Positions 1 to 10,057 of a DNA stretch of 27,237 bases are shown here, piece by piece (the first letter of the stretch is position 1; each line of letters begins with the position of its first letter). The DNA comes from Pelargonium nanum (taxonomy: Eukaryota > Streptophyta > Magnoliopsida > Geraniales > Geraniaceae), in the NCBI GenBank assembly GCA_036897485.1, contig JAYMTF010001016.1, positions 1 to 27,237 on the forward strand, in the 5' to 3' direction. The position numbers and the translations under genes are program-made. Under the pieces are notes generated by a model. The model saw only the letters and a program-made list of their open reading frames with translations. It did no database searches and was not told where the DNA came from.

Positions 1-485
1 TGTTGTGTAGCTCAATTTAAAAAAAAAAAAAAAAATTACAAGTATAAGGATTACAGATAGTAGATACCTTATTCTTTGAGAAATCTTGATCAAACAGCCC
101 TTAAAATCTGTTGGATCTGTACTTTTTTCCTTTTCTGAAAATGAAGTCGCCAAGCTTTTCATGTAAAGAGTGAGTGTACGTTTCATTGTTCTCTTCCTCT
201 TGAGTATTGTTGTCAGTGTCAGATTAGGGAGGATATATGGTTTTCTTTGTTTGGGATTGTGAAAGCATACCATGCCAATTTTTCACGTCATACGAGTCTA
301 CAAAAGTATTTTATAAAACCTTATTTGCTTACTCTGCTGTAAGCGCTGAGAATTCTCCTCTTTTGACCTTGCTGCCTTACACTACAGAAAACGTCCTTGC
401 TATTACTTGATTTTGTTTATTTGTAATCTTGTTTTGTCGTTGATCCTGGTAAATTTTAGGACTCATTAGTATCGCTGATGTGCAG
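1..485 (+). other. DAD1: DAD1 intron, 3' part (gene starts upstream)
   Basis: This AT-rich stretch ends in a good acceptor (tgcag at 481-485) directly before the DAD1 exon at 486. It contains an A-run near 19-35. I found no segment encoding the N-terminal third of DAD1, so that exon should lie to the left of the window. Confidence 0.8.
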
Positions 486-1037
486 GTTGCTTACATGGCT
501 ATTGTTGGCTCATTTCCATTCAATTCCTTTCTTTCAGGAGTACTTTCTTGTGTAGGGACTGCCGTCCTTGCTGGTAAGCATTGTGTGGATGTGTGAATCT
601 CAGGAAATAGAAACTTCCTAACTCTATTGAGTTTTGGGTCTGAAACTGATTAGTTTATTGGTTTATTTGGTTATAGTTTGTCTCCGTATCCAGGTGAACA
701 AGGAAAACAAGGAATTTAAGGTAAGATGTTCTTGTTTTGTCATATGATGCATTCGCTGTGAATGGGTGGGGAAATGATATGATTTTACATTTTTTTCCCA
801 TTCCAAACTTTTTGAGAAAGGATATAGATGTTTCCTCTCGTATTATGGTAACCAAGTACTGGCATGGACGTTCCTTATCATGTCTTACACATGATAAATA
901 GAATAGGCATGTTCAAGTTCTTTGCTTGATGGTATCCTATCCATTGATTGCAGGATTTACCACCAGAGCGTGCTTTTGCGGATTTTGTTCTTTGCAATTT
1001 GGTGCTCCATTTGGTGATCATGAATTTCCTCGGATAG
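486..1037 (+). CDS. DAD1: DAD1, oligosaccharyltransferase subunit (5' partial)
   Basis: DAD1 (Ost2 in yeast) is a small membrane subunit of the ER oligosaccharyltransferase, which moves the preassembled glycan onto Asn residues of nascent proteins. Three exons are visible: 486-573, 677-720 and 954-1037, the last ending in TAG. They splice in phase (G|TT makes a Val codon across the first junction) and encode 71 residues. The first exon reads [15 protein letters not shown], then a Gly/Cys-containing membrane segment. The second carries the charged loop VNKENKEFK. The third reads [15 protein letters not shown] and a final hydrophobic helix ending NFLG. These are near-invariant DAD1 landmarks. 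The family is about 115 aa, so roughly 44 N-terminal residues are missing, cut off by the window edge rather than by mutation. The gene runs in the same direction as ATS1, about 0.8 kb upstream of it. Confidence 0.96.
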
Positions 1038-1855
1038 AGTTGAGCCCTCGACATGTCGGAATGTTGTCTGATGCTCTAGAACAGCAAGTTGTAGCAACAG
1101 AATATTATATGAATTTGACTTGGAAAATTTTCGTAGCTTATAATTTCCGTAGCCCTCACCATACATGAAATATGATACTATTCAGAAATTGAGATTTTCA
1201 TGTTTTACTTGCATCCACAAAAACTTGGAATTCCAAGCTCTACATATCTTATAGACGAACATGGTACGAAACAAGACTCAAATACCTTATATTCCTCAAA
1301 CAAAACTTGAATCTTTGTTAGATGATCTGTTGATCTCACAAGACTTGGTATGTTTTTTGACGATTCCTTAATGTTTGTATTTGTCTGAAAGAGCTCATTG
1401 TTCTTGCTCTTTATTATTTGAAAATGACATAAAATTTGATCAAATCTTAACTAGTGACTATCAAATTATTGTACTATATAAACATGCTCCTTGTCTATTA
1501 AAAGCAGAACTTAACAAAGCAAAAAAAGAAGAAAACGACACTAACGGCGGCATCAACTCGACACGTGCGAACGTTGTCGTCCTCACACGTGTCCGGACTC
1601 AGATAAACTCATAGATCCCCAATCCAAAGCTTACACATGAGCAAGTTGACGGGCGATGAAAAGCACGTGATTCTCACGTCAAAATTGGGCGCATTTCCAT
1701 CCCCACTGCCACCAATAAGGAATAGCCAATGCAAATTGCAATAGCCCCACATTTTCTCTCTTTTTTCTCACTCAGATAATCGAAAATCGAACACAGAAAA
1801 TTAGCATTTACAGTGTTTTCTCCTATCGCCCGCTTTCAACGAAGCCTGTACTACC
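1038..1855. other. DAD1 3' flank and ATS1 upstream region
   Basis: There is no gene here. The left part is AT-rich and should contain the DAD1 3' UTR, although I see no strong AATAAA. The right part holds three CACGTG cores (1562-1691 region), CCAAT motifs around 1711-1730 and a pyrimidine-rich stretch at about 1751-1774, close to where the ATS1 transcript probably starts. The only TATA-like string (tatataaa, 1475-1482) is about 375 bp from the ATG and upstream of the G-boxes, so it is an unlikely core promoter. Confidence 0.6.
1562..1680 (+). promoter_or_regulatory. G-box cluster upstream of ATS1
   Basis: Three CACGTG cores lie at 1562-1567, 1586-1591 and 1664-1669. The middle one sits in the perfect palindrome ACACGTGT (1585-1592). 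A further ACGT core occurs at 1676-1679, spaced closely after the third. CACGTG is the classic binding site of plant GBF-type bZIP and bHLH/PIF factors and is common in light- and ABA-regulated promoters. The cluster is 187-294 bp before the ATS1 start codon. Function is inferred from motif and position only. Confidence 0.55.
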
Positions 1856-4800
1856 ATGTCCGTCTCCTCTTCTCCTCCGTTCACCTTCCTCGCCGCCGCC
1901 ACCACATCCGGTGCCGCATCTAGGGCTTACTCTCCGGCTTCTACTATGAAGCTCTGCTCCACTCATCTTCCGTCTTCGATTTTCGTGCCGAGATCGAGGC
2001 TTCGGAGAGGACACCTCGCCTGCGTGCTTTCCTCGTCTAATGCGAACGGAATGGCCGAGCTCGTCAAGGGGAAGGGCTCTTCCGGCGCAGTGGTGGACTC
2101 GTCCGGTTCCAGAGAAGAGGAGAAGCGGACGGCTCTCCGTCATTCGCGGACTTTTCTTGATGCTCGCTCCGGTGAAGGTCGGTCTTCGATTTGATATTCT
2201 TGTTTTGAGCTATTTGTGCGGCAATGTTTCTTTTCGTTGCCGAAGAAATGTAGGAGCAGACGAGGATTGTTTAAATTTAAGAGTAATTGATTCTTTGTTT
2301 ATTGGAACTCGTTTTTGCTCGACTCGTGCATGCTTCGTGGAAATTGAAACTCCTAAGATTTAGAATTTGGAGTGTAGAAGAATTTCTGGTTTCTAATATA
2401 GTTCAGGGGAAGAAGAAGAAGACTATTGCCATTTTCCTTTTTGTTCTCGTATGCAGTGTCAATACCTAAGAAACTTTGAATCTGAGTGAACTCATTTTTT
2501 TTTTGTTGATAAACTCAAGGATGGAGGATTTTGAGTCAGTCATTGTTTATAGGAAGGTTTAGCTCAGGTTAGATGAGTTCATTTGAAAAAGATTGAGGAA
2601 ATTAGTCAGCACCGAACAAGGATAGAATTGCTAGAAGGGGATAGATTTGTAATTCTAGATTATGTTATTTTTTATGATACAACTATTTTTATTTGTATTA
2701 GTTGTTACAAGTTTCCATGTTTGATGCTGAGAACTCTGATTTTTAGAATTCTGGATTCCTTTTTTGTATATTTTCTCTATGTTGATGCTAGAAAAGGTCA
2801 ATTTCTGTTACTTTGGTTGTTTCTGCTGAGTCTTATTCATTATAGAGTTATGAGGATTTTCTCTCCTCTCAATGGAGGAAGTATGTGAAAAAAGAAAGAG
2901 AAAATGATATCTTAAATGGTTTGATTATGTTTTCTGGTTTCCAAAGTGGCTTGTTTGATCTATTATTATAGCTTAATTTATATGACTGAATTCGGAGAAA
3001 ATTTGGTGAAATTTCTTACACTCAATTGCACCAGGTATACACATTTGGCCTACTTGTCTTGTATAGAGTGTTGTATAACATTTAAGAATCACTTCCTCTA
3101 AAATGATGAGGCAGTCGCCGACCGATTTTTGTGATAGTAAGTTATCATCTGGCTTACTGTTTCCTATTTTTCTTTTTTGATAAGATACTGTTTCCATGTT
3201 AATGCTAGCTTCTCTTGCTTGTTTGTGTATATCTATTCGATCTCGCAACATTGGTAGTGTGTTGCTAAACACAAAGAAATAAATATAGATTTATATATAT
3301 TCTTAATCAACTCTTAAAGGGGTTCTTATCAATTTAATTCTTTCTTATGTTTAGAACGAAAATAGAAATTCATTCACTTTCAGAGCAGCTAACCTTTATT
3401 CTGAATGTAAATTTGGATTATTAGTTATCTTGCCTTATTTTGCATAGTTATCTGCAGAGCTACTATCTGGAATAAAAAAGGAAACAGAAGCAGGAAGGTT
3501 GCCTTCAACTGTTGCTGCAGGGTTGGAAGAATTGTTCCAGAATTATAAAAATGCAGTAAATAAATACATCTAAACTTGTGCTGTTGTGAATACTTTCTTG
3601 TATACGTTATACGTTCTACCTTGCCAAGTTTGCATAAAACCTATACTATGCCTTGATTTCCTTGGAAAAAAGTCATTTCTATGGATATACAGTGATATAT
3701 CATACATCCATTCAACTTTACACTCTGCATTCAGTTTTGTTTCCTTCAGTTTGATGTCATCTGCAAAAAAAAAAAAAAAAAAAGAAAAGAAAAAAAAAGA
3801 AATTCATTAGTGAACATCTTATAGTGACAATAATATTTCTTCGGGTCTTTGCTGTGTCATAGCAATGGACTGGTAATAACTTGTTGGCTGCTGAGAGACT
3901 GCTATTTGTTGTCTTAATTTCATATATCCACAGACAAAAAAACCATAGAGAAATGTAGTAAGATGGAAGACTAGTAGGATATTCCTGTGGTATTGCTGCT
4001 TCAGAGGTTGTAGCGGCATGGGATTGGTTTTGGGAAGTTGGGATAAAGAGAAACTCGAGGGAGTAAGAGGAACTGATGTGAGAGAATTCAGAAGAAAGCA
4101 AAGCAGGTTGTGATGCCATGATGGTGCTCCAATGGTATTCAAGCATCTAAAGCGCTGGCTGTGGGCTTGTGTAGAGTTAGTAATGATGGTCAAGGGCTCT
4201 GTTTGTTTGGTGCCAAATGATGGTGACTGGCAATTGGAAGTGGCTTTAACAAGCAAACATTAGTTGTTTAGGTTAGAGAAGAGAGTTTCTTGGTTTTAGT
4301 TGGGGCCTTAACTTGATAATAGTTTCTATTGGGTAAATTTATTTTGTTGCATCAAACATTGGATATGTGAAAAATGGATTATGGAAATACTACTTGGATC
4401 CTGTCTCTTCATCATAGAAATGCATGCTAAAAGAATGCAACTTTCTTGCTATCTTTAATCTTCATGCTGTGCTTACATTGTTGCTGGGGTTCATAAAAGT
4501 TAAATGCATGTGGAATTTAGTGAAGGATTCTTGTAGACATCTTTTATGAGGACAAGATATTTCATCTCCGATATTTAGAGACTGCTAATGTATTGGTTGT
4601 ATCTCTTACATCTGTCATGTACTTATCATGTATCATTTATCCTGTCATGTTTCAGGTTTACCAGAGTGGAATCCCCAACGCAGAAGAGGTTATAATGTCA
4701 AACATGGTCCTCGCGTTTGATCGTATTCTTCTGGATGTGCTGGTAATGGGGATGTCTCCAAACCTTTAATGTAGCTGTGCTTTCGTTACATATATTGAAC

Positions 4801-7800
4801 ACATATATTCAGTATGGATGAACTCTTGTTTGATGTTACAGTTATTTTTCAGGATCCTTATGACTTTTCACCTCTTCACAAAGCAATGCGAGAACCTTTT
4901 GACTACTACATGTTTGGTCAGAATTTAATCCGCGCTTTAGTTGATTTCAGGTAAGGTCAATAGTCTGTTTTCCCTTTACATCTGTTTTTGTTAAAACTTA
5001 ATCTACACAATATCATCTGAAGTTTGACTTGTGACTATGTTTTTATGTATACTATTGAATGCATAATTTCATCAATTTCAGTTAGTCGTAAATGGCTTGC
5101 ATTAATATTCTAGATTTACAAATTAGATGGTCAAGAGCAATATTTATGATTACTTCTTGTGATAAAATCTCTTAGTTTCATTGCCATTTTGAGTGATGTC
5201 TTTGTTATTCTTTTGTTGTAATGGGAAGTCATGATATGCACATATTTTTTGTGTATCATATCTATTCTCCATAAAATTCTTGTTTACTAAACCTTCATTG
5301 ATTTGTTGCAGGAATTCATATGTTGGCAACATTTCCATTTTCCAGGAAATGGAAGAGAAGCTGAAGAAGGTGCACATCATGTCTGTTTTCTAAAGACTAT
5401 TTTTTACTAAATTCTTTAAATTTATTAGCTCATTGTTGATATACATATATTAACGTTTTCTGAAGCAACTGACATCTCCAATAACCATGAATGATGTCTA
5501 TTTTGGTCTCATGTCAGATAGGCTTGTTAATTAAGGCAGGGTTGATCAAGCTTAAGTCTTGTGCCATGTTCAGCTCCAGAACAAAAACTAGTGTACCTAG
5601 CTTGGCTCGATGATTGTTTTGTTAGATAAGTTTGGGGCTAAGTTCCTACCAGCCAATTTGAATGATTGTATCTGTGTATTTGTGAAAGAAAAATTTTCAA
5701 TGTTGGAGATTCAATGAACTTCTCTTTGTATTATATTCTAGAATTATTTGCACGCCACAATTTTATGAAGGTTGGTCTGACCACGAGCTGCATCATTGGT
5801 ACTGTAGGCCAACATATGTAACACATGTAGAGCCCTTTCTCTGGGCTAGCTGTCTCATTTTCAGTTTAGCATCAACTTTGTTTTCTTGTTTCTTTCCCTG
5901 TGTCTATTTTTAATTTTGATGTATCAACTTTAAGAGAATCTTTTGTCTTTTCCATATAGAAAAGACTCATATTTCGTCGATTTTTGTGGGTATTAAATGT
6001 ACATGTGTACTTGCAGGGTCACAATGTTATCTTGATGTCAAACCACCAAACTGAAGCAGACCCTGCCATCATTGCATTGTTGCTTGAAACCACAAACTCA
6101 TATATAGCTGAGAACATTGTGAGTGCGATCTATTCTGCCCTGACCGCACCATAAATACTAACGATCATATGTCTTGGAAATGCTTGTTTGACCACATTTT
6201 GTATTTCTTGTATTACAGACTTACATAGCTGGAGATAGAGTGGTAACAGATCCTCTCTGCAAGCCATTCAGCATGGGAAGGTGCTCATAGAATCTCTCAG
6301 TCTAATAATGGTTGTGCTTTAGTTGCTTGTCAATGGTTATAGTGATATTATCTGCACATTTGCATGTCTCTAGAAATCTCATATGTGTGTACTCAAAAAA
6401 GCACATGAACGATGTTCCAGAGCTTGCCGAGAAGAAAAGAAGAGCAAACACACGAAGTTTGAAAGAAATGGCTTTGCTTTTGAGGTAACTCTAGATTCTC
6501 CCATGGTATCCAATTAAAAAAAAAGATCCTTAACATCTGTGTACTTAAAGTTGTGGCATATTAAGTCATTCTTATTTTACTCATCAACATATTATGGTTG
6601 CATATTTTTGTATTAATGTATAAATTTAATTGAAATTCAATTTTTTCATGTTTCTTCTCTTTCATATATTTTCTGCATTCATTAGATGCACATGATTTAT
6701 CTGCATAAGTTGGCTTGTCAGGAGTACCATATTTTAACTACTTGAAATCTCTAAAGATAAATTCTAGGTTTTCCAACCTTGCATATAATATCATGATTTT
6801 TTTCCTTAGATGTGAAGTAGATGTATACCGCGCTTTAGAAGAAAAGTTGTAAAGAACTTCTATTCTTCTCCCAATTATCCCATTTCATACTGATTATTTT
6901 GTCTCTGTGATATATCTGGTATAAATTTTGAGATAAACTTGTTATGGCTCAGTTACATGTATACCGTGTACCTTTCAAGAGATGGATGTTATGCCTCTGT
7001 TAGAAATTGCCTGTTTCTTTAATAACAAGATCAAGTCTGCTCTTTTTACTTTCTGATACATAGCCATCTAACTAAATGTTTTTACAGAGGCGGATCGCAA
7101 ATAATTTGGATAGCACCAAGTGGTGGTAGGGACCGCCCTGATCCTCACACACAAGAGTGGTATCCAGTAAGTTTGTTTACCTTCACTATTTATAACAAAC
7201 CCTAATATTTAAGAAATTATGTGTCTTTATCGAATTTAAAAGAAAACTTAATTGTTACTCCCTCTGTCCTTAACTAACTGTCATGTTTTCCTTTTATTTT
7301 TGTTCCCTCCTATTTAGGAGGTTTATTATGCTTTAAATTCCATTAGTATCCCTATAATAACTTAGTTAGTATCTCTTAAGTTTGTTACAACACATGTCTG
7401 GATACAATAGAAAAAGCCAGAGTATTTATTATTAGATGTTTCAAACTGATGTAAGAGGGTCAGGCACCCTTTGATTCTTCTGCAGTGGACAATATGAGAA
7501 GGCTTACAGAACACTCAGAATTTCCAGGGCATATATATCCTTTAGCAATAGTGTGCCATGATATTATGCCCCCTCCAGCCCAGGTATGTCCTTATCTATA
7601 ATTCAGAGTTATCTTGTTATGTTACTGATATCGTCTCGTTAACACAATGTACCATTCCAGGTAGAAAAAGAAATTGGAGAAAGAAGGGCTATCAACTTTC
7701 ATGGGGTAGGAATGTCGGTAGCCACTGAGATCAGTTTCCCCAAAATAGCCGCTACATGTGAAAATCCTGAGGAGGTTAGTTCCTTCTAATATTTCGGCCT

Positions 7801-8452
7801 CTGGTTTACTTACATAATTTCAATATTACAACCTTGATCTGTGAAAGAAAAAGTCATCTTCTGGTTTGCCCTTTGGCCTGATCAGAATATACAGATATGC
7901 ATATCAGTTATGGTTATGAAAGTTACTTTTATCCAATCACTGATGCACTTCGAATCATATATGTTGTGGAAAAGTTTTCATTATTACTTGTAGAGTGTAG
8001 ACAGGTTTGCATTTCATTATTACTTGATCTTGTCAAGATATATTGGGCTTTGGATTACTGCACTTGATTTTACTAATTCTTTTTGAAATATAGGTCGCAT
8101 ATATTAGGTTAGACAAGAATAATATGAGAGGTGGCCGTAAAATAATCATGCATATCTATAAATCTTGTTTGATATACTAATTGCTATATATATATATATA
8201 TATATATAGATGATAGTTTCAATTTGTAAGGTCATAATAAATTTCTATTTAGTTGTTGGTATCTAATTCATACCTCCCATCTTCATTGTTTCTGAAATCT
8301 TATGTTTTCTATTGTAGGCTAAGGCGGCCTACAGTAAGGCAATATATGATGCTGTCAATGACCAGTACAATGTGCTTAAATCTGCTATACATGGCAAACA
8401 AGGGATAGAAGCATCGACACAAAGTGTATCTTTGTCACAACCGTGGAATTGA
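1856..8452 (+). CDS. ATS1: Plastid glycerol-3-phosphate acyltransferase
   Basis: Soluble stromal enzyme that puts the first acyl group (from acyl-ACP) on sn-1 of glycerol-3-phosphate, opening the plastid glycerolipid pathway. Twelve exons: 1856-2171, 3458-3555, 4656-4742, 4853-4950, 5312-5369, 6017-6118, 6219-6280, 6374-6484, 7088-7166, 7464-7583, 7661-7774 and 8318-8452 (TGA). All junctions are in phase and give 459 aa, the length I recall for Arabidopsis ATS1. The first 65-90 residues are Ser/Ala/Arg-rich with few acids, fitting a transit peptide. Acyltransferase motifs are complete: NHQTEAD with H229 and D234 (HX4D), [14 protein letters not shown] at 258-271, KKH at 282-284, and APSGGRDRP at 320-328 with R325 and R327. 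The protein ends SLSQPWN, like other plant homologues. The start is the first Met of the transit peptide; internal Met31 and Met66 are also in frame. Intron 9 holds a truncated MITE and intron 11 an (AT)n run. Confidence 0.97.
3764..3801 (+). repeat. A-rich low-complexity run in ATS1 intron 2
   Basis: A run of A interrupted by a few G lies in the 1.1-kb second intron (3556-4655). The rest of this intron shows no recognisable element. No target-site duplication or retrogene body could be tied to the A-run. Confidence 0.8.
7258..7411 (+). mobile_element. Truncated Stowaway-like MITE in ATS1 intron 9
   Basis: The left end reads CTCCCTCTGTCC immediately after a TA dinucleotide (7256-7257), the usual terminal repeat and target of Stowaway elements. 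The body aligns by eye with the reverse complement of the intact element at 23693-23924. Shared blocks include CTGTCATGTTTTC, AGTATCCCTATAATAA and GTTTGTTACAACACATG. Similarity fades after about 7411 and there is no right terminal repeat, so the right third is lost. The remnant ends about 50 bp before the exon 10 acceptor at 7463. Confidence 0.75.
8181..8209. repeat. (AT)n microsatellite in ATS1 intron 11
   Basis: This is an alternating TA run of about 26 bp inside the intron between exons 11 and 12. It should be length-polymorphic. Confidence 0.9.
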
Positions 8453-8879
8453 TCAACCTTCTGTACCATTTTCATGTCTGGTTTCTTTGATAATCAGGTA
8501 TTTGATTACTTACTCATCTCAATAATCTCATCTAAGAACCTTATAAAGCATAGCAGGGCTCCTTTTGGAAGATTTTTCCATCATCAATGAGTGTGGTTCT
8601 TACATTGCATGTGTTGTCGTGCTTGCATAACTAGCTAGTTGCCTGTAGTTTTTCTCAAGGAATACTTAATTGTTAATTCTGGAGAATTTTTTCTTATGCG
8701 CACGCATAATATCCGTAATCATATGCAGTAGTATATCAAATTTGAACATGTGGATGGGTGCAGTTCATGAAAGAGATGGCAAGAAAATCACAACCAACTG
8801 TCATTTTCCCTCGTAGTTGCAATGTATCCCAACAGACTTCACGTCTGTAATGTGTTATATTAAAGCTGATTAATTGCAG
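8453..8879 (+). other. ATS1 3' UTR with a possible intron
   Basis: After the ATS1 stop there is a strong donor-like cag|gtattt (intron would start at 8497) and a strong acceptor-like ttgcag ending at 8879. Together they suggest a 3' UTR intron of about 383 bp. No coding sequence continues in frame from ATS1 across this junction. The call rests on splice motifs only. Confidence 0.4.
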
Positions 8880-9415
8880 GTTACAACGTTTATTTCAACA
8901 ATTATTTTGCATCTTCTCAACTGGAAACCTTCACATCCTTCATCAAGTATGCACTGCAAGAGAGATCCCCGGGGACAACTATGATATGGAACTTTGCCAT
9001 CTCTTGCCTATTGTTTCCTCTATTCATATTGTTAGTTGGAGCCAAAGGTATGAACAAAATTGCGGCCATTGTTGAAGCTCAAGCTCAGTTTCAGGTGTGT
9101 ACAGTACAGACATTTCATAGTTCCCAGTGAGAGTTGAGGCAGTCCATTTAGAAGCTTTTTACGTGTATATGTCATTTCTGTAGCAGATGCAAATTTCAAG
9201 CTAATTGCCCAAAAATATTATTAACTCTTTTTTTTTTCTTCATGTCAATTAAGATTCACGTTAATCACAATAAAATTGCTGCTCATTCTTTCATTCAGGC
9301 TCGCACTAGTTGTTATACAAGGGAATCAAGGTCCACTAATAGCCTAACCAATTGTAAACTTTATTTGGATATGTTGCTTGTCACCATGTCGCATCAGCAA
9401 ACACGGTACACTTAA
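8880..9415 (+). other. Unassigned exon-like open frames after ATS1
   Basis: I do not recognise a family here. One frame stays open from the acceptor at 8879 to a donor-like cag|gtgtgt at 9094/9095. It encodes YNVYFNNYFASSQLE, a charged stretch and a membrane-like segment (FAISCLLFPLFILLVGAKG), then ends at EAQAQFQ. The next good acceptor (attcag, ending 9298) opens a segment that continues in phase for 38 codons to TAA at 9413-9415. The two pieces would join to about 109 residues. No upstream exon with matching phase was found: the ATS1 side donor at 8496/8497 would enter a different frame. Without splicing, an ATG at 8981 gives a 49-residue membrane-type peptide ending at 9130. It could be spliced ATS1 3' UTR, a remnant of a lost gene, or chance. 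Confidence 0.3.
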
Positions 9416-10057
9416 GGGTCCTTAAAATAGATTAAGGAAGTGTACTAGTTTGGCTAAATTGGAAATTAATGCATCATTTTTTATAAAAATCCAAAAAAGA
9501 ACCGTACCATCAAATATCATTATAATTTTTAAATATATATAAAAAAGTATTTTCAAGTTCAGTATCCGGAAAGAAATTAAATTCACATCCTTGAAGTCAA
9601 AGAACATGAATGGGAAAACAGATGAGAAAATAGAGTAGCGAGTAGGCAGTGTTGAGACTTGAGAGTGTGCATGGAAATGCTAAAAATGGCACAGAAGAAA
9701 CAACAAATTAACGTCTCTCTCTCTCTAAAACCTGACACAACAATGAAGTCATGCACATATGACACTTCAGTTTTCAAGTTACGGTCTCTGCCCCAACCTC
9801 TCCTTTTATTTACCTTTTTACCCTTTCTCTGCCACCTCCTCTGTTTTTCTTTCCCATTCTCTCTCTCCGTCCTTGAGCTCTGCAACCCCATTGAAATCAG
9901 CACTTCCTTGCACAAATATAGCACAACAATTACCATCCACAAACCCAAAAAATCTTCCATCCTCTGCACAAATCGAACACACTTCTTGCTCTCTTTCACA
10001 TGCTCTACTCCAGTTGGTTCAACACTCGATGAGTTGGTCTTCTTCCTGGGGTAAATT
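9416..10057 (+). other. Spacer and probable 5' leader of the hydrolase gene
   Basis: Up to about 9640 the DNA is AT-rich and shows nothing. From about 9710 it turns pyrimidine-rich: a CT run at 9713-9726, then C/T- and A/C-rich sequence to 10020. This is typical of a plant 5' UTR. An upstream ATG at 10029 is out of frame with the main start at 10058 and overlaps it. It would matter only if the transcript includes it. Confidence 0.5.

Noticed and set aside
1475-1482. TATATAAA as the ATS1 core promoter
   Set aside because: It lies about 375 bp before the ATG and upstream of all the G-boxes. A pyrimidine-rich stretch nearer the gene fits better.
3757-4256. Two overlapping minus-strand open frames in ATS1 intron 2
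   Set aside because: Low-complexity Phe/Ser/Thr-rich products driven by the A-run, no domain, and inside an intron.
8473-8496. ATG TCT GGT... after ATS1 as first exon of the downstream exon-like frames
   Set aside because: Joining its donor to the acceptor at 8879 enters the wrong frame and soon meets a stop.
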